A DNA stretch of 64,000 nucleotides from Blastomyces gilchristii SLH14081 (GCF_000003855.2 NW_003101680.1:6182613-6246612); one strand, 5' to 3'. Numbered from the stretch's first letter, positions 12,771-26,154 are shown. Notes: generated from the sequence alone by a model not told the origin. Translations and numbers: made by a program.

Positions 12771-13830
12771 GTCAACAGAACAAGTCAACAGCACATCAAC
12801 AACTATAAATTCAGTATACCTCAAGGTCTGACTGAGCCTTTGATCCCTGCACAGTGAGATATATTAAATCTAGTTTTAATATCTCAATATTCAATAGATT
12901 CTGCAAGAGATTGAGAACAGCAACACTAGATTTCTATTGAATTTGAGAATTAACTCTATATTAATATAATCATTGACAAAGTCTTCTATTTTAAGATATA
13001 AATAACCAGTTCCTCTACATTTCACTGACAATATTTATATTATTATACAGAAACAGACTTATATTCTCTATAATATCAAGACTCTGAAGAGAAAAAGTCT
13101 TGATAGAGAGTATACAGTAGTGCATATCTTAGCAGTTTCTATCTCATTCTTCTGCAGCAGTTAATGCAAAAAAAAGATCTTAGAAATAGTTTTTTACTTC
13201 TCTTGAAAAAGTAAGATGTTTTTCTCTGAGTTTTATACAATATTCTTACAAAGAATTAAAAACAGAGCTGTTTTCTATTATAATTTCATATTCTTTTAAG
13301 TAAGAATTACTTTTTCAGTGATTGAAGAGCTTTCATTAATACTTAATTCTTTTTTACACTCTTTATTAACTGATTTGAGTTGCACACTTGTTGTGTGAGA
13401 AGAATTGAATGATTTAGAATAAAATTGAATAGTTTTAATCAATTTCTCTGTAAAAAATTAATTTATTTTTTGTTAGTTTTTCTCTTAAAAACTGTCATAT
13501 TATCTGATTTACTATTAATTGATATCATACTTTTTCTCACTATATTTCAAGAAAGAGATTATAAAGATTTTATTGATTTATCTTAAAAATCAATTTTAGT
13601 TTATTAGATTCTCTTCAAAAATCTAATCTAGTTACTGAACTAGTGTGAAAAAAATCAGGTGTTTTATATATAAAAGTCTTTTATTCTTCTTTTGAAACAG
13701 TCTAACCAACTTTTCAATTGAAAACAGACTTAGAAACATCTTAATTGAAACAGTCTGATCAACTTTTCAAAAGAGTTCAATACATATCTCAATTGAAACA
13801 GTCTGATCAACTTTTTATTGAGTGAGAACA

Positions 13831-15225
13831 ATGAGTTCAAAAATACACTTAGTTGATGTGAAAAAAGATGCTTTCTCAAATGCTATTCCTGAGATTGAAA
13901 TTCTGAAGAGAAGAAAGAAAGAAGAAATAGAGAAATAACAAGTTCTTGAAATACAGAAACTTGAAAAAGTAAGTAAGATTCTTGAAAAGTAGTGTCTGAG
14001 TGAGATGAATAAAGAAGTTCTGTTAATTCTTCATGCTCAGGCTAGACAACTACAGAAGATGATCAAGTTCAAACTTGGAATTTCAAACACAGTTCAAAAA
14101 ACATTGAAAATTCCTAGTACAATCACTGACTTCTCATCTTGTTCTTCTTTCTCTTTTTCTACTTCTTCTTCTTCTTTGAATCAGAAGAAAACATATGCTC
14201 AAGCAGCTGAATCTGCTGTCTCTAAACCTGTCATCTCAAAACATGCTTAAAATTCTGAGAAAACTGAGAAGAATAATGCTCATACTTCTATTCATAGAAA
14301 AGTAAAGAAAAAAATGTAAAAGAAGAAAAATCTTCAAATCTCCAGAAATAGAAGACTTATTCTCAAAGTCTCAAACCAGGATATCTTGCAAAGGAATAAG
14401 CTAAACTCAAATCTTATTTTCAGAATCAGAAATGAAATTAATCAGCAGTTCTTTTCTCAGTTAATAACTGATATTAAAGCTTAAAAACCAGTTATAGCTT
14501 CAATTGAGTCATTCTTCTTTGAAAACTCTATCATTCTGACTACAATACCTGAATTCAGTGCAGAATTTCTTATTCAGAATGAAAATCTCTGAAAATCAGC
14601 AGTAGAATCTTTATTAAACACAATAATTCTATCTGAGAGAGATGAAAAGTGAGACAAACTTTATTTTTTATAATATTTCAGTTGAAATTTTTGACTGTGA
14701 AGAAGAAATGCTACTTCTCAAAAATGAATTAGAAGAATACAACTCTATTCAACTGAGAAAAGAGTCTGTATAACTAAATTCAATTGAGTTCAGACAAAGC
14801 AGAAGAAATGCCTCTATTCTAATATATACAAAGACACTTAAACAGTCAAAGATCTCTGAAGTAAGAGTAGCAGATTTAAAAATGAGAGTTCATGAATACA
14901 AAGACTCAAGAATGAATCTCAAAGCTCAAACACAGTGTTTAAACTGTCAAAGATATAAACACTTTACAATCTTCTATTTCAGAGACTCAAAATGTGCATT
15001 CTGTGCCAGAGATCATAAAACTAGTGAGTATAAATGTGAAACATGCTCAAAAAGAGATGAAATATGTTAACACACTCTGCTTAAATGCTCTAATTGTAAA
15101 GAAAAACATGCATCTAGCTCAAAAGAATGTATGTTTACTTCAAGAACTCAAAAGAACTGAAGAAAAGATGAAGCTCAAAGTAAATCTAGAACTGAAGAGA
15201 ATAATCAAGTCAGTAAACTCATAAC
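13831..15225 (+). pseudogene. LINE ORF1 (gag-like nucleic-acid-binding protein), decayed
   Basis: An ATG at 13831 opens a lysine- and glutamate-rich frame that stays in phase with the open piece 14005-14250 through TAA and TAG stops. Near 14930-15130 there are CX2C, CX2C and histidine arrays (CLNCQRYKH, CAFCARDH, CETC) of the zinc-knuckle kind found at the C-terminus of LINE ORF1 proteins. Confidence 0.8.
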
Positions 15226-15499
15226 TACAAGCTTAAAAAGAAGAAACTCTCAACTATCTAAATCTTCAAACTTCAATTCTTCAGCTAAATGTAAACAGAA
15301 TTTGAATTCTCAAACTTCTGTTAAGATTAGAGAATTGAGAAATAACTCTGATAATAAACTAGATATAATACAAGTAGTTAAGATTTCTACTTTTCAGAAT
15401 AATTATAATCTTCTATTTAATAATAGTGATTAGATTCTACTCTACTCTCTTTTAGTATGAATATACAATAAAAACAATAAAAAAAGTTTAAAAACTCTT

Positions 15500-18400
15500 C
15501 AAAAATCACATTTATTCAAAATAATGTAAATAGAAACTCAAATTGCATTTATTCTTGTCTTTAAATTATATTTGAATAAAAAGTTGATTTTGTACTTCTT
15601 CAGAAGCTGAATTTTGATGCTGAGTAAAAATATATCATTTCTCATTCAAGCTACTACTGCTTTATACCTCAAAAGTCTGAGATAAAGTCAAGAGTAGTAA
15701 TCTATGAAAGAAAGAGATCAAGATATTAATTTAATCTAAGATTTGATATCATGTCTGACCCTGATATTCTGATGAGTAATATTATAGATAAAGAGAATGA
15801 GTTTAATACTATACAGCTTATAAACATCTATAATGAAAAGTCATTGAAGAAAAATAATAATATCTGAATAATTAATAGAGAATTTCTGAACATAACTTCA
15901 TTAAGAAACTCTATAATTGTAGAAGATTTCAATGTATATTATCTCTGATGAAATTCAGAATGTAAAAGAGCAGTAAGAGATGATAATCTGATTGAATGAA
16001 TCTTTAAGTATTTAATAGATTTAGTTAACAAGTCTGATCAATAAACATTCTTTAGAAAAGATATGAAACAGAAATCTATTATAGATCTAATCTTCATGTT
16101 ATAAAATCTAATGAAAAAAAGACTTATAAACTGATTTATTAATTCAAATGAGACATCAGAATCAGATTATGAGATTATTCAATTTGATATTGAACTGAGT
16201 GAGAAACAAATGAGTGAAAATTCTCTTCTCTCTAATCAGTTTAACTTTGAAAAGGCTGACTGAAAGGCAGTTGAAGAAAGTATAAAACTGTTAAAATCTG
16301 CAAGACAGAGTGAGCTATATTGAAATCCTGATCAAGATATCTCAAATGAAATGCTTGAGAATAGAGTGAAGCTTATTACATCTATTATTCTAGTAAGTGT
16401 TAAAGATAATATTTCAAAGAGAAAGTCTTCTGAGTATTCAAAATCTTAATGAAATGAGAATATCACATCTAAAAGAAAACAATTGACTACTGCTAGAAGA
16501 GATTGAAAGAATGATATAATTTCTGATAAAAAGTTCAAAACTGTCAGAAATGAATACTTTTCAGATATTAAAAGAGCTAAAACAGACTGCTGAAATAAGT
16601 TTCTTGAAGAAGTATAAGAAAAGGAAGTTTTTAAAGCTTTTAACTATACTAAAACAAGAAGTGTAGCAAAACTTTCAATCTTAGAATATGAGTTTCAGAA
16701 TGAATCATATACAGCAAACTCTTTTGAGAAAAAATGTTAAGCTTTTATAAGAACTCTCTTTTCAAACTCATCAGATTCAGATTCAGAGGAAGAGAATATA
16801 TTACTTCTCAACTATATTAATGAAAATGACTGAAAATAGCCTGATCTTACTCAAGATGAATTAGAGTCAGCTATCTTCTCAAGTTCAGTTAAAACTGCTG
16901 CAGAGCCTGATTCAATTAATCACTTGATTATTCAAAATATATACTTCTACTTAAAGAATGAATATTTTGAGCTCTTTTTCAATCTCTTGAAAAATAGATA
17001 TTATTCTGAATGCTGAAGAGAAGCTACTGAAGTGATTCTTATAAAATCTAATAGAAAAACTTCAATTCTCAAGTTATATAGAGTAATATCTCTATTGAAC
17101 TGTCTAGAAAAGGTTTTAGAAAAGATAATAGCTACTCAACTATCTTTTATAAGCTCTATCAGTAATTCTCTGTTATTCAGTGAATAAATGAGAGATAGAA
17201 AACAGTGTTCTGCAATTGACACTGTTCTCTCAGTTGTTCATAATATTCAGATAACAAAGCATGAAGATCTGATTTCAACTGCAGTTTTTATTAATATAAA
17301 AGAAGTATTTGATTATGTTTCAAAGTCAAAGTTAATTCAGACTTTGAAGATGTTAAAACTGTCACTTTCTCTAATAAAATGAATTAACTGTTTTATATCT
17401 AAAAGAATTATACAACTTTTCTTTGATGAAATGAAATAAGACAAGACTGAGATAAAAATAGAAGTACTGTAAGAATCTTCAATCTCACTCATTTTATTTA
17501 CAATATACAGTGTATATCTATTCAAAAATAGAAATATGAGAATAGTGCAATCTCTGAGTTATGTGAATGATATTGATCTAGTCTACAGCTTAAAAACTAT
17601 TAAAGAGAATTTGAAAGTGATTAAAGAAGCTGTAAAGAAAATCTTTGTTAAAGCAGATATTAATTAAATTTAATTTGATATAAATAAAACTGAGTTAATT
17701 CATTTCTTTTCTAGATTCAATGAGACAGAACTATCTCTAACTCTTTTAAATAGAGAGATTAAACCCAGTGTTAATATCAAATAATTAGAAGTATGATTAA
17801 ACTCTAAGTTGAATTTTAAATATCACATTCAACAAAGAACTGTTAAGACAGAAAGACTATTGAATAACATAATCAGACTATCAAATACAGAGAGAGGTCT
17901 ATTCTTCCAGGCTGTGAGACAGTTATATATAGCCTGTATTACATCAGTAGCTGATTATGAAGTTTAAGTTTAATAAAATAATCAAGGGAATTTCACTGAA
18001 CTCTTTCAAAGTCTGTAAAACAGAGTCTTGAGAAGAATTCTGAGAGTATTCAAATTATCTTCTATTAAAGCAATGAAAATTGAAGCTTCAATTCCTTCTT
18101 CTACTATTAGACTTGAAAAGGCCTGTATGAACTATGCTCTGAGAGTTATAAAGATGAGCTTAAATTATATAATCAGAGAAAGAGTCTCTTCTTCATTTTC
18201 ATTAATTAACTCTGAAAATGAACTGAATTGAAATAGATTTCTTGATTGAAATGAAAATAATTCTTTAAAGAAGATGTCTTCTCAACTATACAGATTATAC
18301 TCTCTGATTAAAAATCAATTTTCTTCTTTAAATGTTGAAAAAGTTAATTATGAGAAGTTATCTCTCTGAAGAGAAAAGCTTGAATCTCTTATAGACTTAC

Positions 18401-19250
18401 AAATAAGTGAACTATCTAAAGAGAAAGAATATGAACAGCATTTGAAGAGAATTTTTACAATTAATATAAAAGACTCTATTCTGATTTATTCAGATGACTC
18501 AAAAAATGAGAATTTAAATAGATTAGATGCAGATGTTGCTTATACTGAAGATAATATCAATTTTATCTCAGATTTCTGAAATTTAGGCTGTGAATCTGAA
18601 GTCTTTGATACTGAACTATTTGTAATAGTGAAAGCTTTCAAACTTATTGAAATAAAATCTTATAAAAGAGGAAATAGTTTGAAAGAGATATAAATATTCT
18701 CTGATAGTCAAGCTGCTTTAAAAAGACTTAGAAATAGTCAGATTTATAATAATCAAATGAATCTTGAACTGATCTTAAACTCTGTTTTGAAAATTCAAAA
18801 GAGAAGAATATTAAAGCTGATAATTCATCTGCACTGAGTTTCTGCTCATATGAATATTCATAGCAATGAATTGACTGATTTAGCTGTAAAAAAGAGTGCA
18901 GAATTAAGCAGATCTATTCAAAAAATTATGTTCTGATCTTTTATAAAGAGAAAAATAAAAGAATCTTGTTTAGACAAGTGAAATGAAAGCTGGTAGAAAC
19001 AAAAGAAGAGTATACATTATTCAAGATTTGAAACAAAACCCAAGTGAAAATCTTGTTCAATTAAATGTAAAAAGAAAATATTCTCATCTATAATACAGCT
19101 GAAACTAGGATATGACTATTTTAAATCTTATATACAAAGATTTGATGATAGATTTGACTCAATAGAATGCTTATTCTGCAATACAAATGAGAATTCTGAG
19201 TATATTGTAATACACTGTGCATTATACAATAGTCTCAGAGTCAGATTGAA
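15500..19250 (+). pseudogene. LINE ORF2 (endonuclease, reverse transcriptase, RNase H), decayed
   Basis: The endonuclease shows EDFN followed by YY where GDFN and HH are expected. The reverse transcriptase shows the region before the palm with glutamine and glycine codons changed to TAA and GAA, then YVND. RNase H shows YSDDSK, FSDSQAAL and SAHMNIHSNELTDLA, the D-E-D-H frame of the fold. A CX2C motif at about 19160 (CLFC...HC) resembles the C-terminal zinc motif of such ORF2 proteins. TGA stops replace several conserved tryptophans. Confidence 0.87.
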
Positions 19251-22200
19251 AGAGAAGTATGATTTAAATCAATTAAATATGAGATTCTTATTCTCAACTG
19301 AGACAGGAATTAAATACTTAATAGACTTTCTATCAGAAACTCAAGCAGCTACAAGAAAATGGCTATATTCAGAAATATCTGAATATGAAGAGAAGGAAAT
19401 CAATCAGATATAGTCTGTTAAAACAGCTATATACTATCTTTTAATAATTTGTTTTGTTACAGTCTCTCTTTACTTTATCTTTTTCTTTCAATTCCTTTCT
19501 ATCTATCTATTTAATATGTCTATCTTTAAGACTGTGTTCTCTTTTCCTTTGTCATGAGATTGTCAAATGATTTCAAAGTATCAGAAGATGTTAAAACACT
19601 GCAATTTGTAAACAGTTTTTGTATTCTGAGCTGGAATTTTCTGATTTTGCATATCTGAAATTGATGAATGTATAATAGTTAACTTTACAGATATAGGAAA
19701 AACCCTGAGAACTAAAAGTTCTCAGGTAGATGTCATAGTCTCTGACTGCATACATCTATAATTGAAGAATAATAATAATAATAATAAGAGATTAGAAAGT
19801 GTTCATATCTTTAACAGTTTGAACACTGTGTTTAAGCTTTGAGATTCATTCTTGAGTCTTTATATTCATGAACTCTCATTTTCAAATCTGCTACTCTTAC
19901 TTCAGAGATCTTTGACTATTTAAGTATTTTTATATATACTAGAACAGTGACATTTCTTCTACTTTGTATAAACTCAATTGAATTTAGTTATATAGACTCT
20001 TTTCTCAGTTGAATAGAGTTATATTCTTCTAATTCATTTTTGAGAAGTAGCATTTCTTCTTCACAGTCAAAAATTTCAACTGAAATATTATAAAGAATGA
20101 ATTTGTCTCACTTTTTATCTCTTTTAGATAGAATTATTGTATTTAACAAAGATTCTACTGCTAATTTTCAGAGATTCTCATTCTGAATAAGGAATTTCTC
20201 ACTGAATTCAGACATTGTAGTCAGAATAATAAAGTTTTTAAAGAAGAATGACTCAATTAAAGCTATAACTGATTTTTAAACTTTAAAATCAGTTATTAAC
20301 TGAGAAAAGAACTGCTGATTAATTTCATTTCTAATTCTGAAAATGAGATTTAAGTTTAGCTTGTTTCTTTGTAAGATATTCTGATTTAAGACTTTAAGAA
20401 TAAGTCTTCTATTTCTGAAGATTTAGAAGTTTTTCTCTTTTTACATTTTTTTCTTTACTTTTCTATGAATAGAAGTATGAGCAGTATTCTTCTCAGTTTT
20501 CTCAGGATTTTGAGTAGATTTTGAGATAGCAGATTTAGAGATAACAGATTCAGCTACTTAAGCATATATTTTCTTCTGATTCAAAGAAGAAGAAGAAGTA
20601 GAAAAAAAAGATAAAGAGTAAGATAAAGAGTCAGTGATTATACTAGAAATTTTCAATATTTTTTGAACTGTGTTTGAAATTCCAAGTTTAAACTTGATCA
20701 TCTTCTGTAGTTATCTAGTCTGAGTATAAAGAATTAACAGAACTTCTTCATTCATCTCACTCAGATACTACTTTTCAAGAATCTTGCTTACTTTTTCAAG
20801 TTTCTGTATTTTAAGAACTTGTTATTTCTCTACTTCTTCTTTCTTTCTTCTCTTCAGAATTTCAATCTTAGAAATAGCATTTGAGAAAGCATCTTTTTTC
20901 ATATTAACTGAGTATATTTTTAAACTCATTATTCTCACTTAATGAAAAGTTGATCAGACTATTTCAATTGAGATATTTATTAAACTCTTTTAAAAAGTTG
21001 AGCAGACTGTTTCAATTGAGATATTTCTAAGTCTATTTTCAATTGAAAAGTTGATCAGACTGTTTCAAAAGAAGAATAAAAGACTTTTATGTATAAAATA
21101 TCTGATTTTTTTCACATCAGTTCAGTAACTAGTTTAGATTTTTGAAGAGAATCTAATAAACTAAAATTAATTTTTAAGATAAATAAATAAAATCTTTATA
21201 ATCTCTTTCTTGAGATACAGTGAGAAAAAGTATGATATCAATTAATAATAAATCAGATAATATAACAGCTTTTGAGAGAAAAACTGACAAAAAATAAATT
21301 ATTTTTTTCAGAGAAATTGATTAAAATTATTCAATTTTATTCTAAATTATTCAATTCTTCTCATACAACAAGTGTGCAACTCAAATCAGTTAATAAAGAG
21401 TGTAAAAAAGAATTAAGTATTAATAAAAGCTCTTCAGTTACTGAAAAAGTAATTCTTACTTAAAAGAATATAAAATTATAATAGAAAACAGCTCTGTTTT
21501 TAATTCTTTATAAGAATATTATATAAAACTCAGAGAAAAACATCTTACTTTTTCAAGAGAAGTAAAAAACTATTTCTAAGATTTTTTTTTTTTTGCATTA
21601 ACTGCTACAGAAGAATGAGATAGAAACTGCTAAGATATACACTACTGTATATCTTCTATCAAGACTTTTTCTCTTCAGAGTCTTGATATTATAGAGAATA
21701 TAAGTCTGTTTCTATATAATAATATAAATATTATCAGCAGAATGTAGAGAAACTGGTTATTTATATCTTAAAATAGAAGACTTTATCAATGATTATATCA
21801 ATATAGAGTTAATTCTCAAATTCAATAGAAATCTAGTATTGCTGTTCTTACTTCCTTGCAGAATCTATTGAATATTGAGATATTAATACTAGATTTAATA
21901 TATCTCACTGTGCAGAGATCAAAGACTCAGTCAGACCTTGAGATATACTGATTTTATAGTTGTTATATCTGCTAATTATGTATTGAATACAGTTGTCAAG
22001 GTATCTTTTTATATTTTTCTGCTGAATGTGAGCCAGATTGAAAAGAGCAGTATGTAAGTGAGACTTAGTGTTGATGTTTTGAAACATCAAAGATAGACAG
22101 AGTTTTCATAGAAGTTGCTTCTCAGATATCTTCATAATTACAGATTGAGAATCTTTCAAAATCAAGAAGATTGATGTATATGACTAGGTCTCTTCACCTT

Positions 22201-22439
22201 ACAATTTGTATGACAATTTGACCTGGGGTTGTGGTGTGATAGGGGTGAACAGAGGATAATCCCACACAGAAGTTTTGAACAATGTCTGGTTCATGTTTGG
22301 CTGAATAACTTCACCATCACACTGGGTATGCAGTTGGCGATGGGGTCAAAATGCTTGTATGATCGAGGGCTTTTCAATGAATCTATCAGCGGGTTTTTAT
22401 TTGAAAAATTAAGCGAGTTCGTGGTGAAGCGCTGAGATT

Positions 22440-23031
22440 GTTTTTATAACTCATAAGATTGATTATCTGCTTCTAAGATCTGAGTGTCAAAGTCAGAAAT
22501 GAATGTTATAAGAGAAGTGTTTCTCTGTCAGACACTCTATAATTAATCTAACACTTTCTGTTATATAGCAGTGTCTTGAAACAGAATATCAAGATATTTA
22601 ATGATATTGTCAGATATTCACAATACTGATTTATATACTTTTATTCATGAATGAAACTTCTGTTTCATATAATTCTTCAATTATTCATTAATATATTAAT
22701 CTTGATTAATTAATGAACTGATGATATCTTCATCTACACTTAGTTTTATAAGCATTTTCATTCTTCATGATGAGTAGAGAGTGAGATTAAAAGTATTGAA
22801 ATATATAAGAGTATCTAAGTATTCTTTCAGTGCTTTTATATTCAATTCTGTAGATGCTGAAGTTGCATGAGTTCTCTATTAAGTTAATTATTGAATTTTC
22901 TCATATTAAAGTTATTAAGTTATATATATATCAGCTATCTGTTACTGTTATAATTTTAACATTACTTAGAGTCACTGTGATATTACTTCTATATTTATAT
23001 TTAAGAGTTCTCTTATATTATTGTTAGACAT
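22440..23031 (-). pseudogene. Start of gag of a truncated LTR retrotransposon
   Basis: On the minus strand an ATG at 23031 begins a frame (MSNNNIRELL) that can be followed for nearly 600 bp. It is interrupted mainly by TAA and TAG where glutamine codons are likely and by TGA where tryptophan is likely. The later part (TELNIKALKEYLDTL, then a tryptophan-rich stretch) has the look of an LTR-retrotransposon gag. It stops being followable at the 5' end of the older LINE near 22431. The LTR-like repeats lie just upstream of it. Confidence 0.6.
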
Positions 23032-23266
23032 GATTATATCATTTATTAGATATATAATATCTATGAAATCTGAAGAAGTATAATTATATAAATATCTCAT
23101 ATGTCTGAGATGTTAGAACTCTCAGATCTTTTACTAATATTCTCTTATAAGATCTTATTACATAGTCAGAGTGACTAATAAGCAAGCTTCTATCTGAGAA
23201 CTCAGTGTCTGCTTTAACTGATTGTTTCTCTTTTTTACATATTATTACATGTTTGAATATCTTTCT

Positions 23267-23602
23267 GATAAATAATCATTTCTAATAAGAAGATAATGAA
23301 TGTTTTTCAAGTGTAAGAGACCTACACTGAATAGATCAGTATAATATATAGGTCTTATATAACAAAGTAAAAAATGTTAAAGAAGAAAAAGAAAGAGAAG
23401 ATGTGAGAATCAGCAATTGAGATGAATATTTATATGTGTACACAGTGTGTACGCGGTGAAGCTTTGAAGCGGAAGAATAGGAATTCTGTGAGTTTTTCAG
23501 CTGAGAATCAGTGATTGAGAATGACCGAGAATCGGAGCTTTCGGCGGAATCTATGGAGTGTAAAGGAATAGTCTATATGATGATCGGGCGCAGCCCGTCA
23601 CA
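23267..23602 (-). repeat. LTR-like repeat, copy 1 of a tandem pair
   Basis: 336 bp, read on the plus strand as TGATAAATAATC...GCCCGTCACA. It is a near copy of 23604-23917, with one base between them. It holds GC-rich islets such as CGGGCGCAGCCCG that are not decayed. TG...CA ends and the gag start lying inward on the minus strand point to an LTR. Confidence 0.7.
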
Positions 23603-23603
23603 G

Positions 23604-23917
23604 TGAGTAATCATTTCTAATAAGAAGATGATGAATATTTTCCAAGTATAAGAGGTCTACACTGAATAGATCAGTATAATATATAGATCTTATATAACAA
23701 AAGTGAAAAACATTAGAGAAGAAAAAAAAAAAGAGAAAGTGCAGGCATCAGTGATCAGTGTGAATATTTATATGTGTATACAGTGAAGCTTCGGGGCGGA
23801 AGAATAGGAATTCCGTGGGTTCTTCAGCCGAGGATCGGCGACCGAGAATCGGAGCTTTCGGCAGGAATCTATGGAGTGTAAATAGTCTATATGATTTATC
23901 GGGCGCAGCCCGCCACA
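23604..23917 (-). repeat. LTR-like repeat, copy 2 of a tandem pair
   Basis: 314 bp, TGAGTAATC...CGCCACA on the plus strand, and less decayed than copy 1 (for example GACCGAGAATCGG and CCGAGGATCGG are kept). It marks the right border of the hypermutated block; base composition becomes ordinary within about 200 bp. Confidence 0.7.
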
Positions 23918-26098
23918 AGAAGAAAGTATGGAGTAAAGAAATGAGAAAATGAAAACTCTCATTTCTCTCAAATATTTCTAAAGCTTGTCTTAGAAAGCAT
24001 GCAGGCAGACTCAGCAACATGAGAAGAATAATACTCACTCTGAATCAACTGAGATGAGACATAGATTTCCTACATGCATCATCTCAGTGGTCACAGCCTT
24101 GTATGAGTTGTACTATGTTGCTAATACTGTCAAGCGTAAATATGCGCTTCTATTTGCAATAACATATAAATATGAGAGTAGACAGTATTCCAAATGGTTC
24201 TCTCTACCCACTCTTTTCCGCGACTGATATATGAATATTCCTTGGAATCGCCATATCACTCCCCTATGAGATGAGATAGATTGCTGTCAAGCGCATACAT
24301 GCATACAGTGTGGTTACATCCTTCCATACATGTCACTCTTATTATGAAATACCGTACACGATACAGATACATACACACCATACGTACGATACATACTGCT
24401 AGATATTCCAGAAGCTCTTCCCATCTAGCTTCTGTGCTAGTTCATTAAACTACCGTTCAATGTTTCCCTTCTCCCAGTTCTCAATCTGTTGAGATAAAAA
24501 TGTAACTTGCAACTCTAACCACGCAATGTATTCCAGAACCCAGTCAAAATGAAAACAAAAAATAAAATTATAAAGAAAATATGATACAACAATAAGTCAT
24601 CACCAACCAACGCTTTCTTCCAGAACACAAATAATTACACACTCCCCAAGGCTGATGTAACTTCCACCAAGGTTCCCCTGTTGTGAGACTTTCCACTCAC
24701 GCCCCGTGTTTCTAGAACCCTTCTAGAAGGATCGTGACACGCTTGGAGTTGAAGTCTCCGAAGAAATACGTGCTAGAATGAATGGAGATCAAACATGCGA
24801 AGATTATTAGAACAAGTCTGTAAACACCCGTCTGTCAGGCTCTTTCTAAATCATATCAATTGCCGTTCACTGTATTTCAATATTTTAACTTTGTATTTTG
24901 CTTTTTTTTTTCTGTTTTTCCCAGGTGGCACATTTCCTTGTCACTGATATCAGCTATGGCGAGAATGAATAAGTTGATGATTTGAGCAGAAGAGGAATGG
25001 GGAAAATATGGAAAGAAAAAAAGAAAAAAAAGTCTCTTCTTTTCTTTCCTGTTTCCTTCAAGGTTTTTATGGTTATTTTGATTTTTATTTTTATTATTAT
25101 TTTTTTTTTCTTTTTGTCGAAAAGTTTGCCCTCATCCCCGTTCACCCACTCTGTGCAAATTCTACTATCTCGCTCTTCTTCCGGGCCCAGTTGATATTGA
25201 TTAGACATGCATAACTAATACAAAGGAATCCCGCCCCCCAAGAACAGTTCAGGAGGAGTAAAAAACAGCCGACTCAAAAATGAAAAAACTTTCACAAAAC
25301 TTTGATGCCAGCTTCATATCTTCATCCAGCTGCAAATACAGAACAGCACAGCACAGGCTTCTTCATGACTCATGTCATCAGAGGGGAATAAAATGAGCCG
25401 GTTCAACCCTGAAAGGTGGAAGTTGTCCTTTGCCCAGATTACTATGGGAAAAGCCTATGTGCAAGAGACAGTGCTTTGATTGAGTTCTCTCACAGTACAG
25501 AGTACAGTTCTCTGTAAGATGAACAACTAAGCAGGGAGGGGAGGCAAATTGGCACAGCTTTTTTTGTGCCTCTAGTGCAATGGCTGCAGAGCCGCGATGT
25601 TGATAAGGTCGAAGAATGAATTAATTTCATCTTGTTGAAATCAAAAGGTTCACATGGTCTTGGTGGATTTCTGTCAGGCACGCGGGGCGATGGAAGTGTT
25701 GAGGTGAAGGTACATGTACATACATGTACATTTATATGCGTGTCCGGACAAACGGGGTTCTCGGTCTATGTACATACATGTCCATCTACGGAGGCACTTT
25801 TGCTTGCCGCGATCCTTTCCCGCCCTTGGATTGTGGCTTTGTTGCCTTTGGGGAAGGGTGGATGGGGAAATAGGCGCACCGATACCGGGAACCTTTTGTT
25901 CATTATTTCCCTATTTGTCAGGGATTCTGCTGGCGTTGAACTTACAAATTCAAAGGGAGGGGGCATTTTCCCTTTCAATTTGGTTTTCATTCATGTCTCC
26001 TCATCACTGACATGAGAATCAAAAACATGGAACCGGGAACAAGAATCGGGATATTTGATTATATCTCTTACTAAAAGAGGTGGCGGCAAATTTTATTG

Positions 26099-26109
<11 letters not shown>

Positions 26110-26149
<40 letters not shown>
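26110..26149. repeat. AG dinucleotide microsatellite
   Basis: About 20 AG units without interruption. Confidence 0.95.

Positions 26150-26154
<5 letters not shown>

Larger units (their letters stand above)
12120..19785 (+). mobile_element. Full-length LINE (Tad1-like, with RNase H), degenerate, inserted in the older LINE
   Basis: The 7666-bp body is flanked by a 14-bp target duplication, AAGAGATTACAAAG at 12106-12119 and AAGAGATTAGAAAG at 19786-19799 (13 of 14 equal). It ends in an AAT repeat at about 19768-19785. Order of parts: a GC-richer 5' leader (12120-12850), ORF1 from 13831 with zinc knuckles at about 14930-15130, and ORF2 with an APE-type endonuclease (about 15500-16150, GDFN motif decayed to EDFN), reverse transcriptase (about 16900-17950, catalytic YVDD decayed to YVND at about 17560) and RNase H (about 18480-18910). 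A terminal RNase H in a fungal LINE fits the Tad1 clade. Stops throughout make it inactive. Confidence 0.92.
1..22431 (-). mobile_element. Older LINE (Tad1-like) on the minus strand, in three pieces, 3' end outside the window
   Basis: The pieces 22431-19786, 12119-8929 and 654-1 read on the minus strand as one continuous copy of the LINE seen intact in outline at 12120-19785. Position 1 matches about 18808 of that copy, inside its RNase H region. The 654/8929 break is filled by a gypsy element and the 12119/19786 break by the younger LINE; removing both restores collinearity. The right (5') end lacks about 26 nt compared with the younger copy. All frames are broken by stops, so it is inactive. 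It is the oldest of the three nested elements. The spanned interval includes the two inserted elements, listed separately. Confidence 0.88.

Noticed and set aside
1..24000. Centromere or mitochondrial insertion as explanation of the AT-rich block
   Set aside because: The block resolves into nested retrotransposons with target duplications and C-to-T decay; no satellite array or mitochondrial gene was seen.
25632..26015. Overlapping open frames of 127, 98 and 74 codons
   Set aside because: All three frames are open on both strands, with repeats such as GTACATGTACATACATGTAC inside and no family signal; they look like chance.
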